Part shown: in pieces, positions 45,801-57,446 of the stretch | Layout of the letters: the number at the start of each line of letters is the position of its first letter | Numbering within the stretch: the first letter of the stretch is position 1 | Assembly: GCA_037176885.1 (NCBI GenBank) | Contig: JAWWNJ010000112.1 | Coordinates: 248,001-312,000 of the forward strand | Length of the DNA stretch: 64,000 nucleotides | Direction of reading: 5' to 3' | DNA from: Favolaschia claudopus | Lineage: Eukaryota; Basidiomycota; Agaricomycetes; Agaricales; Mycenaceae | Notes under the pieces: model-generated | What the model was told of the DNA's origin: nothing | Databases searched by the model: none | Seen by the model: the letters and a program-made list of their open reading frames with translations, nothing else | Position numbers and translations under genes: made by a program

Positions 45801-48800
45801 GTCGGTCCACGCCAGAAGTATCTGTCTTCAATGTTCGAAGGAGACCTGGGACCAAGTCTGGGAAGTGGACTTCTCCCAACCGTTCGACGAGAGTTCCGAG
45901 AGCTTTGGCAGCCGTCGCTCGGGCTTCTGGAACAGGATCGACGAGAACTTGATGCACCATCGGCAATAGATTAGACAGATACGGGACAAAGTCCTTCGAG
46001 TCTGTCAGGGAGGCAAGATTACCAACGATTTGTGCGGCCTTCTTTTTAGTATCAGCGCCGCGCTCTCGAAGGCCACGCTCGAGGATGGGGACCACCTATC
46101 ACAAGATTTAACATAATCAAACGAGACAACTAATCACCGACCAAAGCCAGAGATGAGTGATCGATATAATGCATGAATGAGGTCTTCAAAAGGGACGAGA
46201 GAGCATTAGGTGTTTTCGCAGGGTCAACCAGCGCCTTCAAAAGGACGGGAACCAAAGATTGAATCTCAGGGTTTGAGATGACTTCACCAAATTGCTTCAG
46301 ACTTTTGTTGGCTGCTGTCCGAACTTGCGCGTGTGAATCCGTCAACACACCTGTGAGTTGTGGTATAACGATGGGGAGCGAAAGAGAGAGCTGGCGCGGG
46401 GAGCAGTACGCCATCATGCCAAGTAATTCTATGGAACCCTTCTTCGTTCGCCACTGTTTCTCTTCCAGGCCTGCGAGCAATGAAGGAAGGATGAGCTTGA
46501 CACCGTAACCCGACATGTTGCCCATAATGACACGAGCAGCATCTTGCGTAGCCTCCCGTACATCTGCGATCGAGTCACCGAACGACGTCAATAGAAGAGG
46601 TAGGACATATGTAATGTAAGGCTCGAAAAGTCGTCCAAGGGTGCTCGATAAAGTTTCAAAAGCGAACATTGTTCCTTGACGAGGTTCAAAACGTTTTTTG
46701 TCCTCTGTAGCTGTACGAAGGCGTCGGATAATATCGAAATCCTTCATGCCGGCGATCCCGGTGCCTTTGAGGACGCCAGCCAACCCATACGCAGCCCCTC
46801 GACGGGTAGCATATTTTGGCGCATTGAATAGCTGATCCAGGAGATCGTCCACAAGCTGGGTAACTTTCGACTCCATGACTCTAACAAGAGGAGACAAGCA
46901 ATCCGAAACCGCCATTTGGACCTGCTCCGCGGGGGTCTTCAATGCATCCACCAGTCTCTGCACAATGGATGGCACGCGAGAATCTGTCGCTTCTAGATGG
47001 CGAGCAACCCGCCCGAACAGAATGACCACGGCTTCCTTGATGTGATCTCCGGTTTCTGTCGCGGGGCTCGCTTGTCCGAGATGATCCTCGAACATACGTA
47101 TGAGAGCAGCAATGCGAGCAGCACCGTGCAAGTCGATCACAGCTGTCCCAGCGTTGAGCATTCCTTTGCGAACCTCGGCAGTCCGATCGCCCAACGCTTC
47201 GTCGTGGATGAGGAAGGTAAAAAACGGTTCAACCTCAGTTTCGGGGAGTAATGGCGCCAACAGCTCGAAGGCGTGGGATACTGCGACTCGAGACTGCCAA
47301 GGGTCGGAGCGTTCCAAACTTGCAGCGATGACCATTCCCTGCGAATATTGATGAATAGAATAAAAACAGGCGAATTGGAAAGAGAATACAAATTGGTCGA
47401 ACTCAGGTGCCAAAATCTTCGCCTTATCGCGATAATACTCTTGCAAAGCTACGACCGTCGCATGGACAGCTTGAGGCCAATGTTCCACGGCTTCCGCAAT
47501 TGCAGCGGCCGCGCCTCGCCGAACGTACGCGTTGTCGTGCGCTACAGAACTGTCAAGTGAGATCTTGGGCAGTGATAACGGAGCACATGATTACCTAAGA
47601 ATGGTAATAATTTCTCCAAAAAGTTTTCAGGGACATCCAGTCCATTGTCCTCCCAGGCATGACGCGCCAATCGTCCATTCTGCTCATCGTCGTCGTGACA
47701 AGCAACCCACAACTCCGGACTCCAGTCCAGGTCGGTCAAGTCGAACGGCTTAAGGAAGGTCGCATCAGAAACTCGATACTCTGGAAACAGACACACCTGT
47801 AGACTCTGAAGGCAGGAGTTGCGCACGTACACTTCTTGCATCATCGTCCCATTCAAAAGAACATCAATCTCGGCTCGGGAAGCACTGGTATGGATAATTT
47901 GTCCCAAATCAATAAGGGCCGAGCTCCCTTCTTTGCTCAGTTTTGGTTGTTGCCGAATAATTTGCAGAAGTATTTCCATTGTCTGTGTACGCGGATAAGC
48001 AGCGTCCGAGTCTGTGATAGTTAGTATAGAAGACTAGACGCAATAAGATCATTACCGACATTCTGCGCAGTGGAACTTGATGATTTCTAGAGCCAGTGCC
48101 ACCTGCTCCAGAAGTATATCTTCATCCTCAGAATCAATACCCCCCCGAGCAAGCACTTGTGCAAGGAGAGGAAATGCATAGGAGAAGGTGGCGGAGTCGA
48201 AAGGCGCTTGCTCCGAAAGAAACCGTAACCTATGGAGTACACGGATGACCAAATCTACGGTTAGAGTGAGTAAAAGGGAGAGTTGAGCCCGCGAGAAAGT
48301 GACGCGAACTCACTGTTTAACGGCTCTGCAGTTAGTTCTTCAGGAATCGACGAAACCTGTAGACTGCGTAACGTTGCGATCCCCACCCATGTTCGGAAAG
48401 TATCCAGCCGTTCCGAGCTACATTTAGCTAGATCCTGTGATACATGGGAAACAAAAATCCATTTCAGAGGACGAACGAACCAAATATGCGTCGAAAGCTA
48501 GAGTCCCGACCAGCAAAGCTCCCTTGCCAAGTGCGCCATGCAATAAAAGATTGGCGACAGAAGAGATATAAAGGCGGAATTCGGACACGCCGGAGGCAAC
48601 GATGCTATGAACGAAGCCTATACCACGAACGACAGCAGCCTTCAGATTTTCTACCCGTTGTCGAACAAGTGCCTCGCGGGCGAGTTGGGCTTGGACTAAG
48701 GCTTGTTGCTGCTTGGTCAACACAGCCGCAGTTCCCGCTTTCTTTTTTTCTAGGCCAGCGCGCACCTCTGCTTCCCAGCGCGCAATCTCGAAATCCTTTC

Positions 48801-51579
48801 CTTTGTGCGGCGCTTTGGTATCACCTTTTGTTGCTGCGAGTACTGTGAGAATGTATCAGTGATTGCATCGGCTGGCCAACAGGTTATGTACCATCAACGA
48901 AGGTAGTTCCCTCTGGTGTACGCCATATCCCCAAGTCTTCTGCGGTTAGCGCGTTCAATGTAGATGGATTCAGGTCATCTTGCAGTTGCTTCACAATGCG
49001 AGGCAAGCCTATGTCGGGGGCAACGAATACCAGTGTGGTGACGGCATGATAAGCCGCGTCCGGCAAGCCAGTCTGCAAAAATTCTTTGGTGAATTGTCAA
49101 TTCTTTCGCAACAAATCGCCTACCTTAGGGTCCTCCAGAGCTGCAGATAATATCAGCTCCACGATACGATCCAGATTTTGCACCACGATTTCTCGGGGGT
49201 CTTTCTCGGCTTTCTGACATACATCGATCCAAGTTTGACGGGCCGGTGGGTCTGCGTCTGAAGTCAGCCGCCGTAGAGCACCGGAGGAAGTACGCACTGG
49301 CCAGTCGATGGTGAGCGATAACGACCACCTCCGTTAGTGCGTCCTCGCTGCTGCCGACTCCAGCGCCGAGGAATGCCGCAAGTCGGCTTTCTGTTCCGTT
49401 GGGTTCCGGGTTTCGGGCCGTGTGGGCTGTCAGACCGGCACGTACAATCTGGGCTGCATCTTTCTGGGCGCGGACCAAGTCCAACACAGCTGCACGCGTC
49501 GAGGGCTGTGGACGAAGCGCAAAATGTAGCAAGACGTTGCCCAACCGTAGATGTTGCCTGAAAGATGGTTTGAGCAATTTTTGGAAAAGCGTTAACTCTG
49601 GAACGCACTTGGTTTCACCTGCGGTCCAAGCCCCATCCAAAGCCCGTACAAACCAGGTTGCCTCCTGCTCAGTGGCATTTGCAGCTACCCCATCTTTGGG
49701 TGCTCCAATACGAGAGTAAACCCTTTCGTTGAATAACCATGTGGGCTTGTCACCCGAGGGAGGGGCAACAATAGCGCGCACCGTAGTTAACCCCAAGATT
49801 TGTTTAGTCAGATCGCCTCCCGTTTTACCACCGCTGGCGAGGCGTAGTAGGCAAGCTGCAGCAACACAAGCCTCCCATAGCACTTCGTCCTTCGCACTCA
49901 AGCCCGTGCCGACAGCCGTCAACGCAGCGTCCAGCGGCGGTATAAGCGCACGAGCGAAGGCCATGTACGTCTCTGTACCTTTCGGGCTGGCCCAGAGTGC
50001 TTCCGCACCCATAGTCCACCACGCGCGCCTGATACCAGCCGCCCCTGCCCCTGTTTTCAGACTCATGCCCTTAACAACTGCAGCTCCCACCTCGGCTGCC
50101 GGCTTTGCTCCAGAGTCAGACGCAAGTTGTCTCTCAATCCACCGTTCAAGAACGCCACCCAACGCCTCTGCCGCTTCTGGGGCAGCTTCACTTGCGAACA
50201 GCCCAATAAGCGTAGAGACTCCCTCGTTGATGTCACCCGAGACCTCCAGACACCCTAGCATTCCATACAGCACTGCGCGATGACCCCCACTTGCCGTCTT
50301 GCGTGTTCGAGGGAGTGCCAGTATGGCGTCTCGTGTCTGGTCTAATTCTATATCTATCTCGTTTGTTTCCTTGGGCGACGCGCGAAGCCGATCGACAGCG
50401 GCTCGGAAGAGTTCCACGATGTCCATACCGGCGTTTGGACTTTTTGCAAGGGTCAAAATATGTGGAACCAATGTGCGGAAAGCTTGGACTGGAATTGGTT
50501 TATTGTATGTTGACAAGAAGGCTCGGGGAGCTAAGATGTTTTCCTGTTGACCGGAGAGAAAAAGAGGACATGAAGAAACTAACCGATATATCCACCCCTG
50601 CTCAACGCCTTTTCCAAAGAAGGAAGCACCGCAGCATCAAATGCTGGCGGGTCAATATATGTACGTATGAACAAGTCGAGAGCATTCTGCACGTATTAGA
50701 GGTATTGAGAGACATTCATTCTCCCAAGTTGTGCGGTACGCACCAGTATATGCGTTGGAACCGGTGTCCTTGATTCGAGAACGTCCTTGCAATAAAGCTC
50801 CAATATCGCGCTTTTCAGATCGGCATCAAGACGCGAGTCTACAGGCTCCGGCGTGGTTTTGAGGTGGATAATCACGTCGACTGTAACACCGAGAAGTGAA
50901 ACAACGCGTAACTTGATAAGTAACCGTAAGACAGAGTGTAACTCGTTGGAAACCTATCAGAGAATAAATTTACGGACGGTACAGAAACAGAACGAAGCGC
51001 ACCACTCGCAATGCCCTTCGAAGCCGAGTCACCGCGCCCACCCGCACTGCTGGTTTCGCCCTGGGGGAGCTGAGCAGAGAATCGAGTAAACCGGCCAACA
51101 CGCGAACAAGTTTCTCCGCGAGTGGGGAGACGATTATCAGAGGCAAAAGCGCACACGACCAACAGAGAAGAGCGTAGATGTCTCCAGGCGCGCTCGCATG
51201 TGCAGATTGCGCGTCGAGCCAGACAACAATTTGTTCTGCAACTGCCAGGTCACGTTTGGCAAGCATGACGCCAACACGTTCAACAGCGCCACGCGATTCC
51301 GCATCCGTATATCGTGGATAGGTGCTAGTGAGGAGGGCAAGTACGTCTCCCGTTTCGCGAGAACCTAATTCTGTAGGTGGTTTTTCATTCTCGACGCTGT
51401 CCGATCCGATGAAATCAAATGGACATACCCAGATCGCACGCGGAGAGGAGATCGTCCTGCAAGAACCGCACTCGTTCACTGACTTTGCCATTGAGTAACA
51501 TCCCATGAGCAAATTTCATTGCTTGGTCCCATTCGTTGAGGATATCGTCAGAGGAAGGCCATTCTGGTTTGGCCGACAT
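42878..51579 (-). CDS. gcn1: GCN1, activator of the eIF2alpha kinase Gcn2
   Basis: A giant HEAT-repeat protein of about 2600 residues spread over 8.7 kb with many short introns. Gcn1 binds translating, colliding ribosomes and delivers uncharged-tRNA signals to the Gcn2 kinase. From the N-terminus (MSAKPEWPSSDDILNEW at 51579) it is all helical repeats. Landmarks: AVHATVVALQEYYRDKAKIL with MVIAASLERSDPWQSRVAVS (eEF3-like middle), ATRRGAAYGLAGVLKGTGI, GLEEKQWRTKKGSIELLGMM, AATAKALGTLVERLGE, VEEYVREAAMRAGRM, and FDPGWRIR joined across an intron to QSSITLVGELLFKVSG, which is the region that contacts the RWD domain of Gcn2 in yeast. The C-terminus is PFIARPAREARELLKEL. No frame break is seen. The start and first intron are less certain because N-termini of the family vary. 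Confidence 0.86.
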
Positions 51580-51982
51580 GACTTCGAATTCTGGGTCGGC
51601 CTGCACAGATGAAGTCGCGACCCAATTATGAATGTCAGATAGAGATTTTGTAGCGGGGACGGCGGTGGCTTTGAGCCGCGCAAGCGGAGAAGATTTGAGG
51701 GGCAGTTTGTTGGCGGAAAAGAATTGAAGAAGGCTCCGAAAACGAATTGCCTATTCGAGTCAATTTAATTTTGAGCCTCGTCTCAGGTCAGGCGTGGTGA
51801 ATCGTTTCAATGCAGCAAGTAGTAGAATACAACACGGCGTACAAGTAATTATAACTGTATACAATCGTCCAAGTTCTGATACGAGTTGGCCACACGAAAT
51901 TACATCACATTGGTGTCTGAGGCCCGGGGCCTCTTCCCCACCTCTTCATCACGAGTACAGCTAGCTTCCCTGAAGCTAGACC
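51580..51982. other. Intergenic region upstream of GCN1
   Basis: No gene seen. A possible untranslated first GCN1 exon could lie here, since the minus strand is open for a stretch (FRSLLQFFSAN) without an ATG. The rest holds the 3' end of the next gene. Confidence 0.35.
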
Positions 51983-52453
51983 CTAACTATCCGGCGTCTG
52001 CAGACTATTGGCTGTAGTAGCAATATCACCCTTGGTTGGGGAATCTGCAGCAGTCTCGGGAACTACAACAGTCATAGCTTCGGAGATTTTCGATTTTCGG
52101 CGCGATTCCCTTCTCGAGTAACGATCGTGAGATACAAGGTCAAAGTCGGGTGGCATGAAGGAGAAACGGCGGGAGGCGCGGGGTCGAGAGGGATTGGTAA
52201 GCCTCTTCCAGAGTAGAACAAATCGACGCTTGAATGTCTTTCGAGGCTGAGGCTTCCGAAAGACACGTATGGATTGGAGTGCAGCATCGAGGTTCGCAGT
52301 GGCGGCTGAATCGTGAGAACGACTATTCCATAGAATCGTCAGTTCCGAGCGTAGAGGGCAGCGTTTACCAACGAACGTTAACTTGCGATTAAGTCGAGGG
52401 AAGGTCGGACGCGGACGTGGCTTCAACAGTTGCAAACGAGTGACGATAGGCAT
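51983..52453 (-). CDS. Small basic hypothetical protein
   Basis: A single frame of 156 residues from an ATG at 52453. I do not recognise it. It is strongly basic in the first 110 residues (PRPRPTFPRLNRKLTFVGKR and KPQPRKTFKRRFVLLWKR), then has a Ser/Arg-rich stretch (DRYSRRESRRKSKIS) and an acidic/Thr-rich tail. There is no signal peptide or membrane segment. Support: a good TATA box (TATATAAATA, 52587-52578) about 125 bp upstream and a frame that continues upstream in-frame without any other clear start. It could be a lineage-specific nucleic-acid-binding protein. That is guesswork from the charge pattern. Confidence 0.5.
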   Translation of the reverse strand: MPIVTRLQLLKPRPRPTFPRLNRKLTFVGKRCPLRSELTILWNSRSHDSAATANLDAALQSIRVFRKPQPRKTFKRRFVLLWKRLTNPSRPRASRRFSFMPPDFDLVSHDRYSRRESRRKSKISEAMTVVVPETAADSPTKGDIATTANSLQTPDS

Positions 52454-52577
52454 GGCTGTAAGGATAAGTCGTAGTAGGGAGCGTTTGGGTAGTACACGAA
52501 AAAGAGAGTTCAATGAGTGGGAGTGGTGAGTGTTCGGAATGAGTTTGAGATTGCACAATGAGATTGCACAATGAACC

Positions 52578-52587
52578 ATATTTATAT
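52578..52587 (-). promoter_or_regulatory. TATA box (TATATAAATA) of the small basic protein gene
   Basis: Minus-strand TATATAAATA followed about 125 bp later by the ATG at 52453. It decides the choice of that start over the longer open frame that begins further upstream. Confidence 0.5.
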
Positions 52588-53022
52588 AAGCCGATGCCAC
52601 CCAATGCACAACAATGGAACGGTCACAAAGAATTGCAAGGTAATTGCCACAGCACTGTCCAAATTTTCTGATTGGCTGCACGTTGGAGATAATGGCCGAC
52701 CAAGGAGAGAAGCCAAAGCATTGCAATTGATTCGAGGATAGTTGCGATTCACTTTGAGTTGATGTAGGATTGAGGTTCAATCTAACTCTAAACTAGATGC
52801 CAACAGGATGGAAATGAGACGGCAAGCAAGATAAGCAGTGGTAGCAGCAGTTATGAGTCGGTTGCTTTTGAAGTCGTTGCAAGAGTTCGACGTTGGAGAG
52901 GAAGCTGTGACATATTGCACCGCCACCAAGCACGTGCCAAGGCATCAAACCCGGCCATCATTCAACTTTGAAATTTTTTCAGAGCAGCGTGCTTGACCTC
53001 TCCTTCGTTCCCCCAGTCCCAG
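52588..53022. other. Divergent intergenic region, no gene seen
   Basis: Lies between the small basic gene's TATA and the importin start. Contains an A/G-rich part and then a pyrimidine-rich leader just before the importin ATG. Confidence 0.45.
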
Positions 53023-56000
53023 ATGGATGTGAGTCCATCGATTCCATCGCATACAAATCCTCCATGCCCATCTCACTCATCTGTCTAGCCCGCCTACGTC
53101 CAAGGGCTTCATGATTTACTCGTCCAAGTCACATCCGCTGATACTGCTGCCCTCAAGGATGTCAGTTACTCTCTAGTCCACCTATATCTGTGTTTAATTC
53201 ATTCTATGTAGGCCACCGCCAAACTAAACCTTGAGTACTACAAAAATCCATCATGTATCGTCGCTCTCGCCACGATAATGGCTAGCCCCGCCGCAGGCGA
53301 AGGCGTACGTACCATTTTTTTAGTCTGATTCTTCACTCTATAACAGCACCCCATGCTCAGGTCCGTCAACTTGCTGCGGTAGAAATGAGGAAACGCGTCG
53401 CACAAAACAGCGGGAACATGTGGGGTCAGCTCCCCCAAAGCGATCGCGAACAGATCAAGGAAAAATTGCCGGAGATTGTTCTCTCCGATCCAGAGTGAGT
53501 TTCAGCCGTTTCAAAAGCACAAGTTCATTTTTCCGACGCGCTTCTCTTCTCCAGCAATCTCGTCCGTCACTCTGTCGCACGAGTTATCGCTGCCATTGCC
53601 AATATAGAATTCCCTGTCGGGACATGGCCCCAACTCCTCCCCTTCCTCCATCAGACTTGCGTGTCCCCTCAGGTAGTTCACCGCGAAGTCGGTATTTACA
53701 TTCTCTACACGGTCCTCGACAACCTCGTGGAAGGCTTCAAAGATCACCTTCAAAGCTTCTTCAAGCTGTTCTCCCAATTACTAGCTGATCCCGAAAGCGT
53801 AGAGGTTCGAATCACCACAGTTCGGTGTGTCTGCTTTTCGTTTAATCTGGAAAACGGCTCCTCATCATCACATAGAGCTCTTGGCGTTATCGCAAGCTAC
53901 ATCGACTCGGAGGACAAGGCCGACGTGGTAGGCTTAATCACTCGAACCAATACAATAACGAACGCGTCGCCCTAGAAATCTTTCCAAGAATCTCTTCCTG
54001 CAATCATTCAGGTCATCGCACAATGTGTTGAGTCCGGAAACGAAAATGGAGCGCGTCAACTATTTGATGTTCTCGAGACCCTCCTCATTCTCGTATGCCG
54101 CTCTCGTTTCTTGAGCTATCCTTTCTCACCTATTCTTCGCAGGAAGTGCCCATTCTCGGCAAGCATATTCCTCAACTCGCAGAATTCCTGTTGCAGATGG
54201 GGGGCAATCGATCATACGAAACCGAACTGCGGGTCCTGTCTTTGAACGCGCTCAACTGGACGATTGTTTAGTAAGTCGTTTATGATTGGCTGAAGAGAGG
54301 CTCTCATTCAGGCTTTCCATCTAGCAAAAAATCTAAAATTCAATCACACAATCTGTCTGCCGCAATCCTCCAGGGTTTGATGCCCATTACGACTGAACCC
54401 GAACCGGAAGACATTGACGACGATGCACCTTCACGCGTAAGGCTTTGAGTTTCTGTCGGGCTTTATCTAACCAAACCTGCTGCATAGTCCGCTCTCCGTA
54501 TCATTGACGGCTTAGCAACTGGACTTCCTCCAAGCCAAGTGTTCCCTCCGCTTCGGGATCTCATTACACAGTATTTCTCCTCTTCCAATCCCAATCTGCG
54601 TCGTGGCGCCATGCTTGCTCTTGGCATCTGTGTCGAGGGTTGCAGCGAGTATATGACTTCGCTCCTCCCAGCTGTGTGGCCCGTCATAGACGCTGGCCTG
54701 CAAGACAGCGATGCAGGGGTGAGAAAAGCTTCCTGCGTGGCTGTTTGCTGCATGTGCGAATGGTTATCGGACGAATGTGTCTCTCGACATGCCGTCCTCG
54801 TTCCCGTATGTCCTTGAATTGGGTCATGTTTACCACCTGCTCAACGCTCATATATCAGGCGATCATGACTCTCGTCAACGATCCGAATACCCAACGATCG
54901 GCGTGCACAGCACTCGATGCTTTGCTCGAGATTCTTCACGACCATATCAGCCTCTACCTTCCCGGCATCATGGAGTGCCTCGGCTCACTTCTCGTCGATG
55001 CGCCCATCCCCGTTAAATCGGTCGTCATCGGCGCTATTGGTAGCGCTGCTCACGCATCTAAGGAGGCGTTCTTGCCATACTTCGAGTCCACGATGACACA
55101 TCTTCAGCACTTCCTTACCCTCACTGGAGAGGGTGAACAGATTGAACTTCGTGGCATCACCGTCGATGCGATTGGTACATTCGCAGAAGCAGTGGGCAAG
55201 GACGTATTCCGCCCATTCTTCCCGGAAATGATGAAGCAGGCCTTCCAGGCCCTCGAAATGGGTAGCCCTCGCCTTCGGGAGTGCAGCTTCTTATTCTTCG
55301 GTGTCATGGCCAAGGTCTTCGAAGACGAATTCGCGGTGTATCTGGCTCAAGTTATTCCCCCGCTTCTGGAAAGCTGTTCTCAAACGGAGCAGGGCGAAGA
55401 GCGTAAGTCGTTTCATCGCTCGGATTGGACAGTCTACTGACCCGGTTTTCTTTTGCAGTGTCTGTGGTAGAAGCTACCTCTGCATTTGGGACGGGAACCT
55501 CGCCTCAGAATGCTATCACCATAATGGACGAGAAGGTCGACGTGAACGGAAACGAGATGGTCGAAATCGAAGACCTCGACGTCGAAAAAATGATGGACGC
55601 CAATAGCGCCATTGCCGTAGAGAAGGAGATTGCAGCTGATACCCTCGGGACGTTGTTCGCTGCCACCCGATTGCACTTCCTTCCCTTTGTTGAGCAGTGT
55701 GCTATGCAGCTCATAGATTTACTGCCTCACTACTACGAAGGCATACGGAAGAGTGCAACTGATTCTTTGCTTGAGATCGTCCGGACCTTCTACGACATCA
55801 GCGACCATCCCGAGTGGGAAGCCGGTCTCAATGTGAGTTTCATCCACTCACCTCAACCTCCCTTGTCATGACTAATGTCAATTCGTGTTTCCTCAGTACA
55901 ATCCGCTTCCTCAAACTGTCAAGGATCTGAATGAGCACGCCATCAAGGCGTTGCTTGAAATGTATGAGACTGAGGACAACAAGTTAGTATCTTCTTCCAT

Positions 56001-57197
56001 GATTTTTCTTCCATCCTTTCTATGTGATGAGAAATTAACTCAGCTCACTTCGACGCTGCGGCGCATGAGACTACATTTATTTTATTGCTGACTTTATTCC
56101 TCCCTTTCTTGGTCCAAAATCGCCTTCGCCTGTACTGACCTTTGCCTCAGATCCGTTGTCACTACTCTGTGTAATAGTCTTGCAGAGACGATCAACAAAA
56201 TTGGTCCTGGTTTTATCGATGGGCGTGCGTCCGTTTCAGTTCAGCGCTGGCACACCATATTTACACTATCTTCTAGATCTGGAGGAGATCTCGAAGATGG
56301 CAATGGAGATCCTCGATCAAAAGGCAGAGTGCCAACAGGATCCCGACCAGGATGGCGATGAAGAGGCGCCCGAAGATCAGGCTGAGTACGAGACCGTTTT
56401 GATCTCATCCGCTGGGGATGTGGTTGCTGCGATCGCCAATGCTCTCGGCGCTGACTTCGCGCCCGCCTTCGGAACTTTCTATCCCCTCATTGCTAAATAT
56501 TACGTACGTATGTCTCCCATACCACAAGTCTGTATCGCTAATTTTATCGCCTCAGAAAAAGAGCCGTTCTCTAAATGAACGTTCATCCACGATTGGATGC
56601 CTGGCCGAGATTATTTCCGGCATGAAAGGCGCCATTACCCCCTCCACCCAGGTCCTCCTGGAGCTGTGTCACAAAGCCCTTAGCGATCCTGAGGCGGATG
56701 TACTCAGCAATGCTGCATTCGCCGTTGGCCTGCTTGTCGAGAACTCGGACATGGACTTGACTGCACAGTATCTCCAGCTCCTCGGTGCTCTGCGACCGCT
56801 CTTCAATGTCCAGCCCGACTCCCCTGCGAACGTTATGAATGCACGGGACAACGCTGCGGGCGCCGTCGCCCGAATGATTGTGCGGAATGTGGCTGCTGTT
56901 CCTCTCGATCAAGTCCTTCCCGTTATCATTGCCGCTCTGCCTCTGCGACACGACCTCCTCGAAAATCGCCCGATTTTCCGAGCTCTCTTCTTCCTCTTCC
57001 GAACCAATGGCGCTGCTCTGCATCCATACGTCGGAAACTTGCTACCTGTATTTGCGCATGTCCTTGACCCTAACGTGCCAGATCAGCTTGGTGACGAGAT
57101 CCGAGGGGAACTCGTTCAATTGATTGGGGCTCTGAATGCGGAAGACCCGAACGCAATACAGGCAGCAGGGTTGAGCATCTTCCTTCCCAGCGCTTAA
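53023..57197 (+). CDS. kap123: Importin beta family karyopherin Kap123/Importin-4
   Basis: A nuclear import receptor for ribosomal proteins and histones (Kap123/IPO4 class). It is built from HEAT repeats over about 1080 residues with some ten short introns. Visible blocks in order: YVQGLHDLLVQVTSADTAAL, KLNLEYYKNPSCIVAL, VRQLAAVEMRKRVAQNSGNM, LVRHSVARVIAAIANIEFP, WPQLLPFLHQTCVSP, ALGVIASYIDSEDKADV, LRRGAMLALGICVEGCSEYM, FAEAVGKDVFRPFFPEMMKQ, AADTLGTLFAATRLHFLPFV, SSAGDVVAAIANALGADFAP, LCHKALSDPEADVLSNAAFA and ARDNAAGAVARMIVRNVAAV. An acidic loop (EEAPEDQAEYE) is present. The first exon is only the ATG and one Asp codon. No frame break. CENP-A/H3-H4 are known IPO4/Kap123 cargo, so the link to the histone in this window is thematic only. 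Confidence 0.86.
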
Positions 57198-57446
57198 ACG
57201 ATGTTTTTTTTCTGGGATAATCTTTCATGTGGAGCCATTCATGATTAACGACCATCTACTTATATATACCGTCTCTTGTAGAGTGTTTTCTGTCGGTATC
57301 TCTTAATGCACAATCAGTGTTGCAGAGCTCTCTCGTCTCAATATTTCCTTTCCTGGACTTTGGACGAGCGTGACAGAGTTGTTGTGTGACACCACTGCCC
57401 ACTCTGAGTTCTCGCCGCGACGGTGCTCGCGCTCAAGTCGGTGAAT

